Positions 1 through 7,224 are shown, counted from the stretch's first letter. The stretch is 7,860 bases of DNA from Desulfuromonadales bacterium C00003068 (GCA_001751155.1 MAXR01000068.1:1-7860), one strand, 5' to 3'. Notes: a model not told the origin generated them from the letters alone. Translations and numbers: made by a program.

Positions 1-695
1 CAGCGGGAAACTGTTCTGGATGTCATCAACCACACGGCAGTGACACCCCTCAAATCCTTAAAGCACAAGGTGCTGAATTATGTTCAAGTTGTCACCAAAC
101 ACTTGTCGATAAAATGGCTAATGATTTAGGTCATCAACCTTTTATGACAGGCAAGTGCCGCACCTGCCACCAACCACATGCCAGTGACCACCCCAATCTA
201 GCTCCACAAGCCAACAATGGGGTTTGTTTTGAATGTCATGAACAATTAAGTAAAGCGGCAGCTGTGCAACATCGCCCATTTGAACAAAAGCACTGCAGCG
301 CTTGCCATTCACCACATACCAGCGGTCAACAACACCACTTACTTCAACAGCGACCACAGCTTTGCCTGAACTGTCATGATATCGATCACTACTGGAGCCA
401 AGGTGCCGCCCATGAACCTGCACGCCAAGGTGAATGCAACCGCTGTCACATGGCCCACAGTTCAACACAACCAAAGCTACTTTCGCTTCCAAGCAATCAA
501 TTATGCCAACAATGTCACCAGCAAACGACGCAGGAATTGGCTATTCATCATGGCGGCATAGCTCCTGGGCCTGATAGTTGCCTCCAATGCCACGATAGTC
601 ATGGCGGGCCAGATCAAACGCTGACGTTTCCAATTAAACATGAGCCTTTTGCACAACAGCAATGTTCAACCTGCCACCAAGAGGTTTCACCATGA
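1..695 (+). CDS. Multiheme c-type cytochrome, C-terminal part (5' end outside window)
   Basis: The reading frame is open to the left edge (first full codon at base 3), so the gene starts upstream; the first internal ATG, at 114, lies inside the heme region and is not a start. The visible 230 residues hold ten CXXCH heme-attachment motifs, in order CSGCH, CSSCH, CRTCH, CFECH, CSACH, CLNCH, CNRCH, CQQCH, CLQCH and CSTCH, or one heme per 23 residues. Hemes alternate between a CHxPH/CHxxH type followed by small polar residues (for example CRTCHQPHAS) and an LC..CH type, the layout of the doubled-CXXCH family, in which the extra His is a likely axial ligand. No other domain is seen. Such proteins are exported and act as electron wires in the periplasm or outer surface. 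The signal peptide and total heme count cannot be seen. The stop overlaps the next gene by four bases (ATGA), suggesting translational coupling with a sister cytochrome. Confidence 0.93.
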   Translation, partial: AGNCSGCHQPHGSDTPQILKAQGAELCSSCHQTLVDKMANDLGHQPFMTGKCRTCHQPHASDHPNLAPQANNGVCFECHEQLSKAAAVQHRPFEQKHCSACHSPHTSGQQHHLLQQRPQLCLNCHDIDHYWSQGAAHEPARQGECNRCHMAHSSTQPKLLSLPSNQLCQQCHQQTTQELAIHHGGIAPGPDSCLQCHDSHGGPDQTLTFPIKHEPFAQQQCSTCHQEVSP

Positions 696-1867
696 AAATA
701 ATACAATTTTTTATCGTAACCGCATTGATCGTTGGCCTTTTTTCTGTATCGTGCCTTGCTTCAGACCACTGCTTTGGTTGTCATGATGAGTCATCATTTG
801 AACAACCATACACCCACGCGCCTGTGGCAAAAAATAACTGTATTGCTTGCCACAATCCCCATCTCGCCAAACACGAAGGCTTGTTGCATCATCAAGGTAG
901 TACCTTATGTTTTGGTTGTCATACAACGTGGGTTGAACAGCAAAATAAGGTGAGTTATCCGCATCAGCCTGTTGCAAAAGGAAATTGTAACGCGTGTCAC
1001 GATCCTCATGGCTCGCAGACTGCTGTGCTGTTAAAACAATCCATGGCCGTCCTTTGTTTGAGTTGTCATAGTGATACTGATCAAAAAAATGGAACCATAC
1101 ACCAACCATTTGCTCAAGGCCAATGCACGGCATGCCATACTCCTCACGGTAGCAACCGCTATGCGTTACTCAAAGAGGATGGAACTAAACTATGTTTAGG
1201 TTGCCACACTAACCAGAACGAATTACGTAAGAAACACCTTAACCGTAAAATGGATCAAATGAACTGCCTTGAATGCCATAATCCACACCATTCAAAAGAC
1301 GCAGGGTTGATTCGTGAAAACACCCATGAACCTTTTACCTCGGGTAAATGTTCAACCTGCCACAATCAACAAAAAGGAATTAAACTCTGTCTTTCATGCC
1401 ACCCTGAGGTGATGCAGACCTTTAATCAGCCAATTAATCATGTCACAAACGATAAAGAGCACTCTTTTTGTTTCAACTGTCACACACCTCATGCCAGTCA
1501 GCAAAAAGGGTTAATTCTCGGTTCTCCGGGTGAAGCCTGTCGAAACTGTCATGAGGGTAAATTTGAACGTCGCAACAAATCACTTCATGTCCATCCTAAT
1601 GCTCAGCGATGTGTTGACTGTCACCAACTACACGGATCAAACAAACCGGCCATGCTTAAACAGGACAGCGAGCAAGCCTGCTTAAACTGTCATGAAAACC
1701 ACAGTAATTTCAGCCATCCAACTGGAGATAAAGCCCACGACCCACGTAATGGGCAACCGATGAACTGCATTTCATGTCATGACCCATGCAATGGCACCAT
1801 GTTTAAATACAATTTACGCGGCACAAGCGACAAAGGTCTCTGTATTCAATGCCATGCTGGCTATTAA
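692..1867 (+). CDS. 16-heme exported c-type cytochrome (doubled-CXXCH type)
   Basis: A 391-residue protein with 16 CXXCH motifs between residues 27 and 388, about one per 24 residues and little room for any other fold, so it is probably an extended heme wire. The start at 692 is preferred over the upstream in-frame ATG at 662. It follows an AAGAGG ribosome site by 7 bases, overlaps the previous stop as ATGA, and gives a clean signal peptide (MKII..., hydrophobic core, cleavage likely after Ala23, just before the first heme). Hemes come in pairs: a CH.PH.S class alternating with an LC..CH class, preceded by H.P...G.C spacers, the same repeat grammar as the upstream gene. This suggests duplication from a common ancestor. 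Residue 366 is odd: the expected CHDPH reads CHDPC. Periplasmic or outer-membrane-associated electron transfer is inferred; axial His ligation of all hemes is presumed from the family. Confidence 0.94.
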   Translation: MKIIQFFIVTALIVGLFSVSCLASDHCFGCHDESSFEQPYTHAPVAKNNCIACHNPHLAKHEGLLHHQGSTLCFGCHTTWVEQQNKVSYPHQPVAKGNCNACHDPHGSQTAVLLKQSMAVLCLSCHSDTDQKNGTIHQPFAQGQCTACHTPHGSNRYALLKEDGTKLCLGCHTNQNELRKKHLNRKMDQMNCLECHNPHHSKDAGLIRENTHEPFTSGKCSTCHNQQKGIKLCLSCHPEVMQTFNQPINHVTNDKEHSFCFNCHTPHASQQKGLILGSPGEACRNCHEGKFERRNKSLHVHPNAQRCVDCHQLHGSNKPAMLKQDSEQACLNCHENHSNFSHPTGDKAHDPRNGQPMNCISCHDPCNGTMFKYNLRGTSDKGLCIQCHAGY

Positions 1868-1898
1868 TCTGCGAAAATCATTCGTTAAGGGACATACT

Positions 1899-2801
1899 AT
1901 GAAACATTCAATTAATCAACGGCTGAGTCTGATTATTTTTGCCATGCTGATACCGTTCATTTTTGTCGCAACCATACAGGCTTCACAGCCTGTGTGGAGC
2001 AGCCAAATCGTTTTCCCTGAATCCCAGCAAATTATTGCCCCACTCTGGACAACGGTAGACAGTGAACGACAGCGTTACTACGTTGTCGATACACAACAGG
2101 GACAAATCGTCTCTTTTGATAGCACGGGCCAACAACTTTCAGCCTTTAATGCCAACACTATGCTAAAAAAACCAGTGGCCATGTGTTTTGCCAGACTGGG
2201 GAAAATGTGGGTGGTTGAACGCGCAACAAATGAACTCCTTTATATTGACCTCGACACCAAGCAAGTTCGACAGTTTACGCCAAAAGATAGGCAAGGAAAG
2301 CCACTCTTTATCGATCATATTGCCACAGGATCACAGGGGCAACTTTACGTTTCTGACCGCCATAGTGGTAAAATATTTGCGTTAGATGACAATCTAAAGA
2401 TTGTTACCACATTTACTGCCACTGACAACGGTCACCTCATTGACTTTAAAATTACCCCCTCAGGGTTATGGGCGTTAGACGGAGGAAATCATAGCGTTTT
2501 TCAATTCTCTCTCAACGGCGACTTAAAAAGAAAAGTGGTACTCAACACTCAACTTGATCGTCCTGTGTCGCTGGCACTCAACAATAAAAATCAAATATTT
2601 ATCCTTGATCGACCACAGGCAAAAATTGTTGTTTTCAACAGTAAGGGTGATCTTATCTACACATTTGGCCAAAAAGGATATCGCCGTGGACAGCTAAATT
2701 ACCCCAATCAAATTCTATTTGATTGGCAACAACGGCTGTGTGTTGTTAATCAAGGCAATGACCGTATTGAGATATTCACTCAGTTAAGCAATAAAAAATA
2801 G
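1899..2801 (+). CDS. Exported NHL-repeat six-bladed beta-propeller protein
   Basis: A 300-residue protein. The start at 1899 is chosen because an AAGGGA site lies 6 bases upstream and the product opens with a signal peptide (hydrophobic stretch about residues 9-26, cleavage likely after Ala28). The in-frame ATG at 1779 would start inside the previous gene and bury that signal. The mature part is built of about six repeats ending in strand pairs such as YYVVDTQQGQIVSFD, LYVSDRHSGKIFALD, IFILDRPQAKIVVFN and LCVVNQGNDRIEIF. The last blades carry the typical NHL phrase FGQKGYRRGQLNYPNQI. There is no heme motif and no obvious enzyme active site. NHL propellers mostly act as protein-binding platforms. 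Proteins of this type recur beside multiheme cytochrome genes in Geobacter-like bacteria, from memory also near omcS. A role in docking, folding or exporting the neighbouring cytochromes is inference. Confidence 0.88.
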   Translation: MKHSINQRLSLIIFAMLIPFIFVATIQASQPVWSSQIVFPESQQIIAPLWTTVDSERQRYYVVDTQQGQIVSFDSTGQQLSAFNANTMLKKPVAMCFARLGKMWVVERATNELLYIDLDTKQVRQFTPKDRQGKPLFIDHIATGSQGQLYVSDRHSGKIFALDDNLKIVTTFTATDNGHLIDFKITPSGLWALDGGNHSVFQFSLNGDLKRKVVLNTQLDRPVSLALNNKNQIFILDRPQAKIVVFNSKGDLIYTFGQKGYRRGQLNYPNQILFDWQQRLCVVNQGNDRIEIFTQLSNKK

Positions 2802-2815
2802 ATGGAGAGTTACCG

Positions 2816-3928
2816 ATGAAGGCCATTCAAATACGGCAATTATCATCAATTAAATACAGGTTCTCTTTCGCACTGATTTTTTTGCTTTGTTGTAGTGTTG
2901 CACAGGCGAAAGTAAAAGGTCATTGTTCCACCTGCCATACCATGCACAACAGTCAAAACGGCAGCGTTTTAATTGATGGTGGGCCAAACCAAGCCCTATT
3001 ACGTCAAGATTGTGTCGGTTGTCATACGGGTGATAACGGATCAGATAATGGAGCGAGTGTGGTTGATGGCACGCCTTTTGTCCATTACACAGCAGATGTC
3101 GATGATTATGGTGACGCAGGTATTCTTGGTAGTACGCTAGCTGGTGGAACCTTTCACTTTATCGACTTACTTCCTGCAACAGGCCACAATGTTGCTGGAA
3201 TTGATACGACTGAAGGGGCTGGAATCACCCCACCTGGATATAACTCTGGCCTACCCGATGCTGCTGGCATTATCCCAGGTGGTGGAAACTGGACAGATCA
3301 ACAGATTACTTGTGCGGGGACGTATGGCTGTCATGGCAACCACAATACCGACAATCAATTTATCGCTGTCCGTGGTGGTCATCACCAAGGGGTGAATGGT
3401 GAGAAGGTAGAACCTGAAACAAACACCTCACCTGCTGCAAGCTACCGTATGCTCGTCGGTATTGCTGGTTTTGAGGATAGCGATTGGGAATACCAACCAG
3501 ACAGTAGTAACCACAATCAATATAGAGGCAGTACAACACCCGGCCAAACTGCTGACCAATCAACAATCAGTTACCTATGTGCTCAATGTCATGGCCAGTT
3601 TCACAGCCCAATTACTAATTTAACTGAAGCAGCTGGCGGTGGCTCACCATGGTTACGCCACCCAACTGATTACTTAATGGAAAATGATGGAGAATATGCC
3701 AACTATGGTGGAGTTGATAATAACTATCTCCCTGAAACTCCTTTAGCCAGCACTAAAACTCATAATGTCGATATCGTATCGACCATTAACTTTAACAATG
3801 ACAGCATCGTTACCTGTATCTCCTGTCACCGCGCCCACGGTTCTCCCTATTACAAATCAATGCGCTGGAATTATGCAGGAGATTCAAGTGGTGGCTTGTG
3901 TGTCAACTGCCATACATCAAAAAATTAA
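2816..3928 (+). CDS. OmcS-like six-heme extracellular cytochrome (candidate nanowire subunit)
   Basis: A 370-residue protein with a signal peptide (cleavage likely after Ala31) and a GGAGAG ribosome site 6 bases before the ATG. Heme motifs: CSTCH (residues 37-41), CVGCH (66-70), an unusual CAGTYGCH (166-173), CAQCH (255-259), CISCH (334-338) and CVNCH (362-366). The order and surroundings match OmcS as I recall it: the first heme followed by TMHN, a GHN motif (124), a third heme with CH..H spacing, a fourth with CH...H, LRHP (281-283), a CISCHRAHG fifth heme, and a last heme at the C-terminus. OmcS polymerises into extracellular filaments whose stacked hemes carry electrons. The candidate axial histidines (44, 124, 176, 189/190, 263, 282, 316, 341) are enough for six bis-His hemes. 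Differences: heme 3 is CX5CH rather than CXXCH, and overall identity looks low. It could instead be a non-polymerising outer-surface cytochrome. A paralogue begins at 7345. Confidence 0.87.
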   Translation: MKAIQIRQLSSIKYRFSFALIFLLCCSVAQAKVKGHCSTCHTMHNSQNGSVLIDGGPNQALLRQDCVGCHTGDNGSDNGASVVDGTPFVHYTADVDDYGDAGILGSTLAGGTFHFIDLLPATGHNVAGIDTTEGAGITPPGYNSGLPDAAGIIPGGGNWTDQQITCAGTYGCHGNHNTDNQFIAVRGGHHQGVNGEKVEPETNTSPAASYRMLVGIAGFEDSDWEYQPDSSNHNQYRGSTTPGQTADQSTISYLCAQCHGQFHSPITNLTEAAGGGSPWLRHPTDYLMENDGEYANYGGVDNNYLPETPLASTKTHNVDIVSTINFNNDSIVTCISCHRAHGSPYYKSMRWNYAGDSSGGLCVNCHTSKN

Positions 3929-3953
3929 CACTTTACAATCCATCAAGGTAAAC

Positions 3954-5345
3954 ATGAAACACTCTATCAAAAATCTATGTTATCTGTTGTTGCTGCTCCT
4001 GACTGGATGTACCGCTGCACACAAACAGTCACTAAATTCACCTCACCTACTGCCTTCAACAGGTGGGATCGTATCTATTTATTTGAATGTTGACCAACCG
4101 ATACAACAGGATCACATTACATTTGATCAACTGGAACTGTGTTCAGATTCGGTATGGTATCCCCTTACCAGCATAGAAAATATTCGCTCAACGAATGTCA
4201 TTAAACAAAAACTCATCGCAGTAGATTCAGTTCCTACGGGAATTATTAGCAAAATAAGATTTAGAGTGGAAATAACGGATCAGGAAGGGAACAAAGAAGT
4301 TTCGCAACACTCTGAACTCTCCTTAACTGAGCCATTTGAATTGCACAATGGGAGTAGCCAATGCTTGTTTCTTCACGGTCAATTGCATTTGGCCCGGCCT
4401 AATACACCCATTCAAACATGGTTAACGGTTTCACCACAAAAAGCTCCGCTTACCGATGAGCTGTTGTATATTCTTTGCCCTGAAATACACAGTATTTATC
4501 TTGCTCGCATGGATCAGTATCGAATTATTGCTGCCTATGCCGTTGAGGGTGAGGTGGTGGAGATGAAACTTGATGCGACAAAGCGACTACTGTATTTACT
4601 CGACAAAAAAAACCTCCTGATTCAACGCTTTGATACCACAACCCAACTCATGACCGACCGGATACCGCTACCATTGACAGAATCGCCACAGGGGCTAGAA
4701 ATTTCAGCAAATGGTGACACGCTATTTGTAACAGATCCGAATAATCGTCAAGTGTTATCAATCAATACCTATAACGGCACATTAACCAACAGCGTCAGTG
4801 TTGGTTATGACCCAACACGTCCCCACTTTTTCACCCACAATGGCACGGATTATTTAGCCATTTTATCAAAGGCAGATCAACAACTGATCGTGCTTGATAC
4901 CGAAGATTTAGCCCCACTCTATAGCGTTGCAGCAGGACAATCTCCGCAAGATATCATCTATGCAGACCAATCTTTATTTGTCGCGGATGAGTTTAACCGG
5001 CAAATACTTCTGTTTGAACCAGAAACAGGTCAAATCAGAGCTAAAATATCAACAAACGGTTCACCTCAGCGGTTTGCAGTCGATCCGCTCAATCAAAACA
5101 TACTGATCACATTACAAGACCAACACGCGGTGACATTTCTCCCTTTTGGTCAACAGATGACCGTTCGAAAAGCACCCTGTGGTGCTAGCCCAGGTGACCT
5201 TAAAATTTCGAACAATAGACAACTACTTTTTGTTGCCAATCAAACAGAGAATCAAATCATAGTCCTCGATCTACTTTCTCAGCAACAAATTTCAACCTTA
5301 ACCATTGGTGCAACACCAACGGTTCTTGTTATTCAGGAGCCGTAA
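3954..5345 (+). CDS. Lipoprotein with N-terminal beta-domain and C-terminal beta-propeller (YVTN/NHL-like)
   Basis: A 463-residue protein. The start at 3954 has an AAGG site 5 bases upstream and produces a lipoprotein signal with lipobox LLTGC, giving lipidated Cys19. The +2 residue is Thr, not Asp, so outer-membrane sorting is likely. The ATG at 3765 would begin inside the previous gene. Residues about 36-162 form a beta-rich domain with a LPTG/VPTG-I..IRFRV stretch that recalls DUF4382-type lipoprotein domains (weak resemblance). Residues about 168-460 repeat in units of about 40, with phrases such as DTLFVTDPNNRQVLSI, SLFVADEFNRQILLFE and LLFVANQTENQIIVLD separated by T/AG.SP, as in YVTN-type propellers. 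There are no heme motifs. It is the second propeller in the operon, set between two cytochrome genes and 2 bases from the next one. An outer-membrane scaffold for a cytochrome complex is inferred, not shown. Confidence 0.85.
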   Translation: MKHSIKNLCYLLLLLLTGCTAAHKQSLNSPHLLPSTGGIVSIYLNVDQPIQQDHITFDQLELCSDSVWYPLTSIENIRSTNVIKQKLIAVDSVPTGIISKIRFRVEITDQEGNKEVSQHSELSLTEPFELHNGSSQCLFLHGQLHLARPNTPIQTWLTVSPQKAPLTDELLYILCPEIHSIYLARMDQYRIIAAYAVEGEVVEMKLDATKRLLYLLDKKNLLIQRFDTTTQLMTDRIPLPLTESPQGLEISANGDTLFVTDPNNRQVLSINTYNGTLTNSVSVGYDPTRPHFFTHNGTDYLAILSKADQQLIVLDTEDLAPLYSVAAGQSPQDIIYADQSLFVADEFNRQILLFEPETGQIRAKISTNGSPQRFAVDPLNQNILITLQDQHAVTFLPFGQQMTVRKAPCGASPGDLKISNNRQLLFVANQTENQIIVLDLLSQQQISTLTIGATPTVLVIQEP

Positions 5346-5347
5346 CA

Positions 5348-6538
5348 ATGTGGATTAAACAGCCTATATTTTTACGATTATCGTTTACAATAACTCTCCT
5401 GTTCTTCTGCTTAAACTCTCATCAGGTGCAGGCACAACTATCCCCTTGCCTTACCTGTCATCAGGAAATTAAAGAGATCGCGACAGAGCAGTATTATATT
5501 CATCGTCCAGTCCAAGAGGAACGCTGCCATATCTGTCACGATAATAATACGACAGAACAACTACCCACTCAGCAGAACGAAATCAGTACACAAATTATTG
5601 TTGAAACTGACGAAAAAAAGATGGAGTGGTTAGCTGAAAGTTTTGTCGAAAACACCCATCAAGTGGCTCTGTTACCAGCCGATATAGCAGGGACTAAATT
5701 AACCCTTAAAGTGTGGTATCAAAATCGTCACAAAGAGATAACAGAATTTCAATGCCCCGACATTGAAACGCTTCAACCAAAACACAGCGCAATAACACCA
5801 GCAATTAATCAGCTACACTTTCATGACTACAACGACTTACTGTTATCAAGGGCAACCCTCAGTTGGACGACAACAACTCCATGCCAATGCCGTTTAACAT
5901 ACCGCTATACGGGCCATGAATATACCAAGACAGAGGATGATTTTTATGCTCTTGAGCACACGCTTGAAATTCGTAACTTCAGTGCAACGTCAACAGAAGT
6001 AAGTGTGCTATGCAACGACACCACTGGGCAGCAAATTAGTACTGAGTTTACCACTTTAAACACATTACCTTTCAGCACCCAAGTGGATGAACAATTACCA
6101 CCATACGGCTCTGAAGGGTTCTCACCCCAATTTAAACAACTAGGTGATTTGATTGAATTATCGATTACCACCACACAACCAGCAACCCTTGCAATAGGGC
6201 GACTTGAACAACTCAAAAAAGATGAACCATTGCTGGAGATATCAACGATACAGGAGATCGCCCCTATTGAAGAACGTAATCATATTGAACTCACCAACAA
6301 AGAACAGCTAAACACCAAAATATGCTTTAAGTGTCACAGCAACACCGTTGAAGGCACATCGCACCCGATTAATGTTTTACCACCACCGGGGATGATCATT
6401 CCGCCAGAATATCCACTCCTTGAAAATGGTCGGATGACGTGCATGACATGTCATCAGCCACACAGTAGTAACAATGAGGCGAGGTTACTCAAAGAGGGCA
6501 AAAAAGAGCTATGTACCGGTTGTCATACTAATTATTAA
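5348..6538 (+). CDS. Five-heme cytochrome with central fibronectin-III-like domain
   Basis: A 396-residue exported protein: signal peptide with cleavage likely after Ala29 and an AGGAG site 8 bases before the ATG. Five CXXCH motifs sit in two groups: CLTCH (34-38) and CHICH (60-64) at the N-terminus, and CFKCH (326-330), CMTCH (365-369) and CTGCH (389-393) at the C-terminus. The roughly 260 residues between contain no heme site. Within them, about 166-235 look like an FN3/Ig-type beta-sandwich (LSRATLSWTTTTPC... then LEIRNFSATSTEVSVLCND), preceded and followed by other beta-rich segments. The terminal heme segments use the same grammar as the operon's heme wires (HRP...ERCHICH, CHQPHSS...LL). 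Sequential distance does not exclude the two heme groups meeting in the fold. Four cysteines in the middle (136, 179, 181, 222) are outside heme motifs and could form disulfides. It may bridge an envelope complex; the function is unknown. Confidence 0.86.
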   Translation: MWIKQPIFLRLSFTITLLFFCLNSHQVQAQLSPCLTCHQEIKEIATEQYYIHRPVQEERCHICHDNNTTEQLPTQQNEISTQIIVETDEKKMEWLAESFVENTHQVALLPADIAGTKLTLKVWYQNRHKEITEFQCPDIETLQPKHSAITPAINQLHFHDYNDLLLSRATLSWTTTTPCQCRLTYRYTGHEYTKTEDDFYALEHTLEIRNFSATSTEVSVLCNDTTGQQISTEFTTLNTLPFSTQVDEQLPPYGSEGFSPQFKQLGDLIELSITTTQPATLAIGRLEQLKKDEPLLEISTIQEIAPIEERNHIELTNKEQLNTKICFKCHSNTVEGTSHPINVLPPPGMIIPPEYPLLENGRMTCMTCHQPHSSNNEARLLKEGKKELCTGCHTNY

Positions 6539-6554
6539 AGAGAAGGTTAAACAG

Positions 6555-7127
6555 ATGGTTGCTAAAAAATACAAACGTAAGCTGTTAAATTTTCATGTTA
6601 AACACCGTCTACAAATTTGGCTCATGATCCGAATTGGTGGCATTATCATTTTAACTGCAATAGTTTCTGCACTGGTTTTATATGGTTATGCGCGACACGA
6701 AACCGTTAACAGTTTTTATGATGCTCATATTAAAATTAGGCGGCTAAGTGACCTACTGATACCAGTTGTACTGGCGGGCAGTGCTGTTAGCCTGATTAGT
6801 GGCACAGTGTTGGCTATTTTTTTGCCACAAAAACTTGCTGGGCCACTTTACCGCATAGAAAAAGACCTTGATAAAGTTCAACAAGGTGATCTGACTGTTC
6901 GCATCCATCTACGCACCAGCGATACCTTGCATAATTTTGCCCAACAGATCAATGAAACCATCAATCATTTAGATCAACACTTAAGCCATATTCAGCACCT
7001 CAATGATGAGATGCAACAATCATCAAAATCTGCTGATAACGATTTAACACAACAACTTACTCAGCTTAATCAACACCTATCTACAATCAAAACAACCTAT
7101 TCTAACGAACAAATATCCAAAAATTAG
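6555..7127 (+). CDS. Small inner-membrane HAMP-domain protein without output domain
   Basis: A 190-residue protein. The start at 6555 follows AGAAGG by 8 bases and begins with a basic cytoplasmic tail (MVAKKYKRK); the upstream in-frame ATG at 6474 lies inside the previous gene. Two membrane segments are clear (about 24-45 and 67-90), joined by only about 20 residues, too short for a periplasmic sensor domain. A HAMP domain follows (about 91-143), with the usual Pro after the membrane, LAGPLYRIEKDL, QQGDLTVRI and a second amphipathic helix. The rest (about 144-182) is Gln/His/Leu-rich and predicted coiled coil. There is no kinase, GGDEF, phosphatase or chemoreceptor signalling tip, and the natural stop is followed by hairpins, so it is probably complete rather than truncated. 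It is the last gene of the operon. It could relay a signal to a partner protein or act structurally as a membrane anchor; either role is inference. Confidence 0.84.
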   Translation: MVAKKYKRKLLNFHVKHRLQIWLMIRIGGIIILTAIVSALVLYGYARHETVNSFYDAHIKIRRLSDLLIPVVLAGSAVSLISGTVLAIFLPQKLAGPLYRIEKDLDKVQQGDLTVRIHLRTSDTLHNFAQQINETINHLDQHLSHIQHLNDEMQQSSKSADNDLTQQLTQLNQHLSTIKTTYSNEQISKN

Positions 7128-7145
7128 CTGGGGGTTATTCCCCAG
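7128..7145 (+). terminator. Hairpin 1 directly after the HAMP gene stop codon
   Basis: Six-base-pair stem CTGGGG/CCCCAG with a six-base loop, beginning at the first base after the stop codon. It is followed immediately by a stronger second hairpin. It is probably part of the transcript end or an mRNA-stabilising structure; there is no T tract. Confidence 0.5.
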
Positions 7146-7146
7146 T

Positions 7147-7168
7147 GGGTGGGGGAACACCCCCACCC
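7147..7168 (+). terminator. Strong GC-rich hairpin, likely operon terminator or 3' stabiliser
   Basis: Perfect nine-base-pair stem GGGTGGGGG/CCCCCACCC closed by an AACA loop. The stem is very stable, but it is followed by TCTCCATCC rather than a run of T, so it is not a textbook intrinsic terminator. Its place between the HAMP stop and the sigma-54 promoter of the next gene supports a transcript-boundary role. Alternatives are an mRNA 3'-end protector or attenuator that lowers read-through into the downstream cytochrome. Confidence 0.6.
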
Positions 7169-7214
7169 TCTCCATCCAATCAAAACAACCTCCAGATCGA
7201 TCAACGTAACTAGC

Positions 7215-7224
7215 TGTAATTACA
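7215..7224. promoter_or_regulatory. Ten-base palindrome upstream of the sigma-54 promoter
   Basis: TGTAATTACA is a perfect palindrome starting 31 bases before the -24 element. A related half, GTAACTA, lies just upstream at 7206-7212. It could be a regulator half-site pair. Enhancer sites for sigma-54 activators usually lie further upstream, and a 10-base palindrome in AT-rich DNA may be chance. Confidence 0.25.

Noticed and set aside
376..561. Short + strand open frame within the first cytochrome
   Set aside because: Out of frame with ten well-spaced CXXCH motifs and lacking any signal or domain.
662..691. Upstream ATG for the 16-heme cytochrome
   Set aside because: It would add ten residues before the signal peptide and a long overlap; the ATG at 692 has a well-placed ribosome site and ATGA coupling.
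740..765. Lipobox at Cys21 of the 16-heme cytochrome
   Set aside because: The preceding residues (S-V-S) lack the Leu/Val at -3 expected of a lipobox; ordinary signal peptidase cleavage after Ala23 fits better.
711..1133. Open reading frame on the - strand inside the 16-heme gene
   Set aside because: It lies wholly opposite a strongly supported cytochrome gene, and its product has no recognisable motif; repetitive His/Cys codons easily give antisense open frames.
3360..3566. Short - strand open frame inside the OmcS-like gene
   Set aside because: Opposite a gene with signal peptide and six heme sites; no independent support.
5882..5893. CQC in the five-heme cytochrome as a possible extra heme site
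   Set aside because: There is no following CH; the two cysteines are more likely structural in the FN3-like domain.
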